56,801 nt of DNA from positions 1 to 56,801 of IMG/VR virus record IMGVR_UViG_3300031963_000179; one strand, given 5' to 3'. Shown one piece after another: positions 55,359 through 56,801 of the stretch. The position numbers and the translations under genes are program-made. The DNA is from a virus. The notes below the pieces were generated by a model. The model was given only the letters and a program-made list of their open reading frames with translations. It was not told where the DNA came from and made no database searches. Position 1 is the first letter of the stretch. The number at the start of each line of letters is the position of its first letter.

Positions 55359-56525
55359 ATGGCTGGTCGTAATTTCTTGTTTGTACCTGGGCCTACAAAC
55401 ATCCCTGATCGTATTATGAGAGCAATGATGGTGTCTATGGAAGACCATCGCTCTCCAAAGTTCCCTGAACTTTCTGAACAATTATTTCCAAAATTAAAGA
55501 AGGTTTTCCGTACCCATTCAGGAACACCCTTTATCTTCCCTTCATCAGGCACAGGATGCTGGGAAGCCGCAATAACAAATACACTAAGTCCTGGCGACAA
55601 AGTTTTAGCTGCACGATTTGGTCAGTTTAGTCATCTATGGATAGAAATGTGTTTAAAACATGGACTAGACGTACAAGTGGTAGACTGTGAGTGGGGAACA
55701 GGTATTCCGGCTGCTAAGTTTGCTGAAATACTAGCAAACGATAAAAATCAAGAAATCAAAGCAGTGTTAGCATGTCATAATGAAACTGCTACAGGAGTCA
55801 CATCAAGTATCAGTGAGGTACGCTGGGCACTTAACGAATGTGATCACCCTGCATTATTGTTCGTTGATTGTGTAAGTTCACTTGGTTCATTAGATTTTAA
55901 ATTTGATGAATGGGGTGTTGACATGGCTGTGACAGGATCGCAGAAAGGATTCATGTTACCTGCTGGATTAGGTATATTATGTGCTAGTAAAAAGGCGTTG
56001 GATAAAACCAAATCTGCAAAATTATCACGCAGTTACTTTGATTTAACTGATATGGTTAATTCTAATGCTACAGGATACTTCCCATATACACCTGCACTTT
56101 CATTACTATATGGACTTGCAGAAGCACTTAATATGATCGAAGAAGAAGGTCTAGATAATATTATTAAACGCCATCACTATCTTGCAGAAGGTGTTCGCCG
56201 TGCAGTAATCGACGGTTGGCAACTTGAACTATGTGCTAAAGATCCTAAATGGTATAGTGACACAGTATCAGCAATTATGGTACCTGAAGGATTCAATGGT
56301 AGTGATGTTATTAGTAGAGCATACAAACGCTATAACCTATCATTAGGTGCAGGACTTAGTAAAGTAGCAGGTAAGCTTTTCCGCATAGGTCATCTAGGTG
56401 ATATGAATGAAGTACACTTGATGGCTGCTATAGCTGGAGCAGAAATGGCTATGCTTGATACTGGTATTAAAGTCATCCCAGGTAGCGGTGTCGCCGCTGC
56501 TAGTGAGTACTGGCGAAATAATTAA
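55359..56525 (+). CDS. sgaA: Serine-glyoxylate aminotransferase (class V, PLP-dependent)
   Basis: Enzyme moving the amino group of serine to glyoxylate, giving glycine and hydroxypyruvate; 388 residues, full length. The N-terminus is NFLFVPGPTNIPDRIMRAMM, followed by MEDHRSPKFPEL and FPSSGTGCWEAAITNTLSPG (phosphate-binding turn). PLP site: DCVSSLGSLDFKFDEWGVD and VTGSQKGFMLPAGLGIL with the Schiff-base Lys 196. The end (SLGAGLSKVAGKLFRIGHLG) is typical of SgaA; related alanine-glyoxylate enzymes look similar, so the donor is inferred. A good ribosome site (AGGAG) precedes the ATG, but no clear promoter is seen. A terminator follows. Probably host-derived. Confidence 0.88.
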   Translation: MAGRNFLFVPGPTNIPDRIMRAMMVSMEDHRSPKFPELSEQLFPKLKKVFRTHSGTPFIFPSSGTGCWEAAITNTLSPGDKVLAARFGQFSHLWIEMCLKHGLDVQVVDCEWGTGIPAAKFAEILANDKNQEIKAVLACHNETATGVTSSISEVRWALNECDHPALLFVDCVSSLGSLDFKFDEWGVDMAVTGSQKGFMLPAGLGILCASKKALDKTKSAKLSRSYFDLTDMVNSNATGYFPYTPALSLLYGLAEALNMIEEEGLDNIIKRHHYLAEGVRRAVIDGWQLELCAKDPKWYSDTVSAIMVPEGFNGSDVISRAYKRYNLSLGAGLSKVAGKLFRIGHLGDMNEVHLMAAIAGAEMAMLDTGIKVIPGSGVAAASEYWRNN

Positions 56526-56550
56526 CAATTTAGAAATGTTTCAATTTTGA

Positions 56551-56579
56551 AAATGTTGCTTTTTAGCAACATTTTTTTT
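56551..56579 (+). terminator. Rho-independent terminator after the aminotransferase gene
   Basis: AAATGTTGC, loop TTTTTA, GCAACATTT, then a T-run: a 9-base perfect stem 26 bases past the stop codon. Confidence 0.9.
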
Positions 56580-56581
56580 GG

Positions 56582-56620
56582 TTGACGATAAATCCGTTTG
56601 GTGCTATACTATCGGTATAG
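56582..56620 (+). promoter_or_regulatory. Sigma70 promoter with an inverted repeat over the -10
   Basis: TTGACG (56582-56587), exactly 17 bases, TATACT (56605-56610). A perfect inverted repeat CTATAC (56604-56609), five bases, GTATAG (56615-56620) covers the -10 and the expected transcription start, as an operator would. Confidence 0.75.
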
Positions 56621-56641
56621 TGATTGATAAGGAGTTATTAA

Positions 56642-56801
56642 ATGTTTAACTTTTTTATTGAGTTTGACGATGGCAATGCTATTATTAAGCATAATTTAAC
56701 ACAAGCGCAAGCCAAAAAGCATTACAAAAATTACAACAAAAATCCAGCAAATAACGCTAAATCTTGGGGCTGGGAAGAAAGCAATCCGTACAAACTCAGC
56801 C
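56642..56801 (+). CDS. N-terminal part of a hypothetical protein (runs off the window)
   Basis: 53 complete codons are visible: MFNFFIEFDDGNAIIKHNLT, then a Lys/Asn-rich stretch and WGWEESNPYKLS at the edge. A strong ribosome site (AAGGAG) seven bases before the ATG and a near-consensus promoter support a real, early-expressed gene. I do not recognise the family from this fragment. Confidence 0.6.
   Translation, partial: MFNFFIEFDDGNAIIKHNLTQAQAKKHYKNYNKNPANNAKSWGWEESNPYKLS

Noticed and set aside
1-56801. Integrase, transposase, insertion sequence or attachment site
   Set aside because: No recombinase motifs, terminal inverted repeats or tRNA-adjacent direct repeats were seen; the window reads as a continuous lytic-phage segment.

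Overview
The window is a 56.8 kb piece of an AT-rich, T4-like (myovirus) phage genome. Recombination genes 46/47, a gp55-type late sigma factor and a long baseplate block (gp48-like, gp53, gp5, gp25, gp6) identify it as T4-like. The phage probably infects a small-genome aquatic proteobacterium. PstS and the serine-glyoxylate aminotransferase look betaproteobacterial, so a Methylophilales- or Polynucleobacter-like host is my best guess. That host call rests on remembered family resemblance, not on a search.

Layout. 1-3256 (-): recombination nuclease gp46 (cut by the window edge) and gp47, then sigma factor gp55, with sigma70-like promoters. 3382-33001 (+): virion block with tube cap, gp53, a large unassigned hub-position protein, gp5 spike, gp25, gp6, one 15.8 kb gene for a 5279-residue protein, a conserved structural protein preceded by a 48-residue partial copy of its own N-terminus, and two fibre proteins. 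33037-44127: a surface-chemistry cassette of GT-A-like transferases (+), a B12-type radical SAM enzyme, a GT9-like protein and two N-terminal-SPASM/twitch radical SAM enzymes (-), and a 723-residue protein with alternating W/FGNQ repeats fused to a degenerate transferase-like domain (+). 44166-44722: two tiny membrane ORFs and a circularly permuted (two-piece) tmRNA gene with its terminator. 44721-47759 (-): small lipoprotein and Cys-pair proteins, a BPL_N-like amidotransferase-fold protein, a GT2 glycosyltransferase and an LpxH-like phosphoesterase. 47852-50346 (-): an OprP-like porin and PstS, with a PhoB-box-like site. 50687-55226 (-): a tail fibre, a fibre-tip protein and a tail-assembly chaperone. 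55359-end (+): serine-glyoxylate aminotransferase and the start of another gene.

How it fits together. A TAAATA-type motif, expected for a gp55-dependent late promoter, sits in front of nearly every virion transcription unit on both strands and in front of several accessory genes. In four cases it is only 5-8 bases from the start codon, which predicts leaderless or nearly leaderless late mRNAs. Recombination genes, gp55, porin, tmRNA and the last gene instead have sigma70-like -35/-10 pairs. PstS and porin would raise phosphate uptake, and the aminotransferase would make glycine from glyoxylate. The glycosyltransferase, radical SAM and LpxH-like genes suggest modification of the cell surface, the virion or a peptide. 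The three leads I find most unusual are the permuted tmRNA with its long closing hairpin, the radical SAM/transferase cassette with a C-terminal peptide shared by two of its proteins, and the 5279-residue virion protein.
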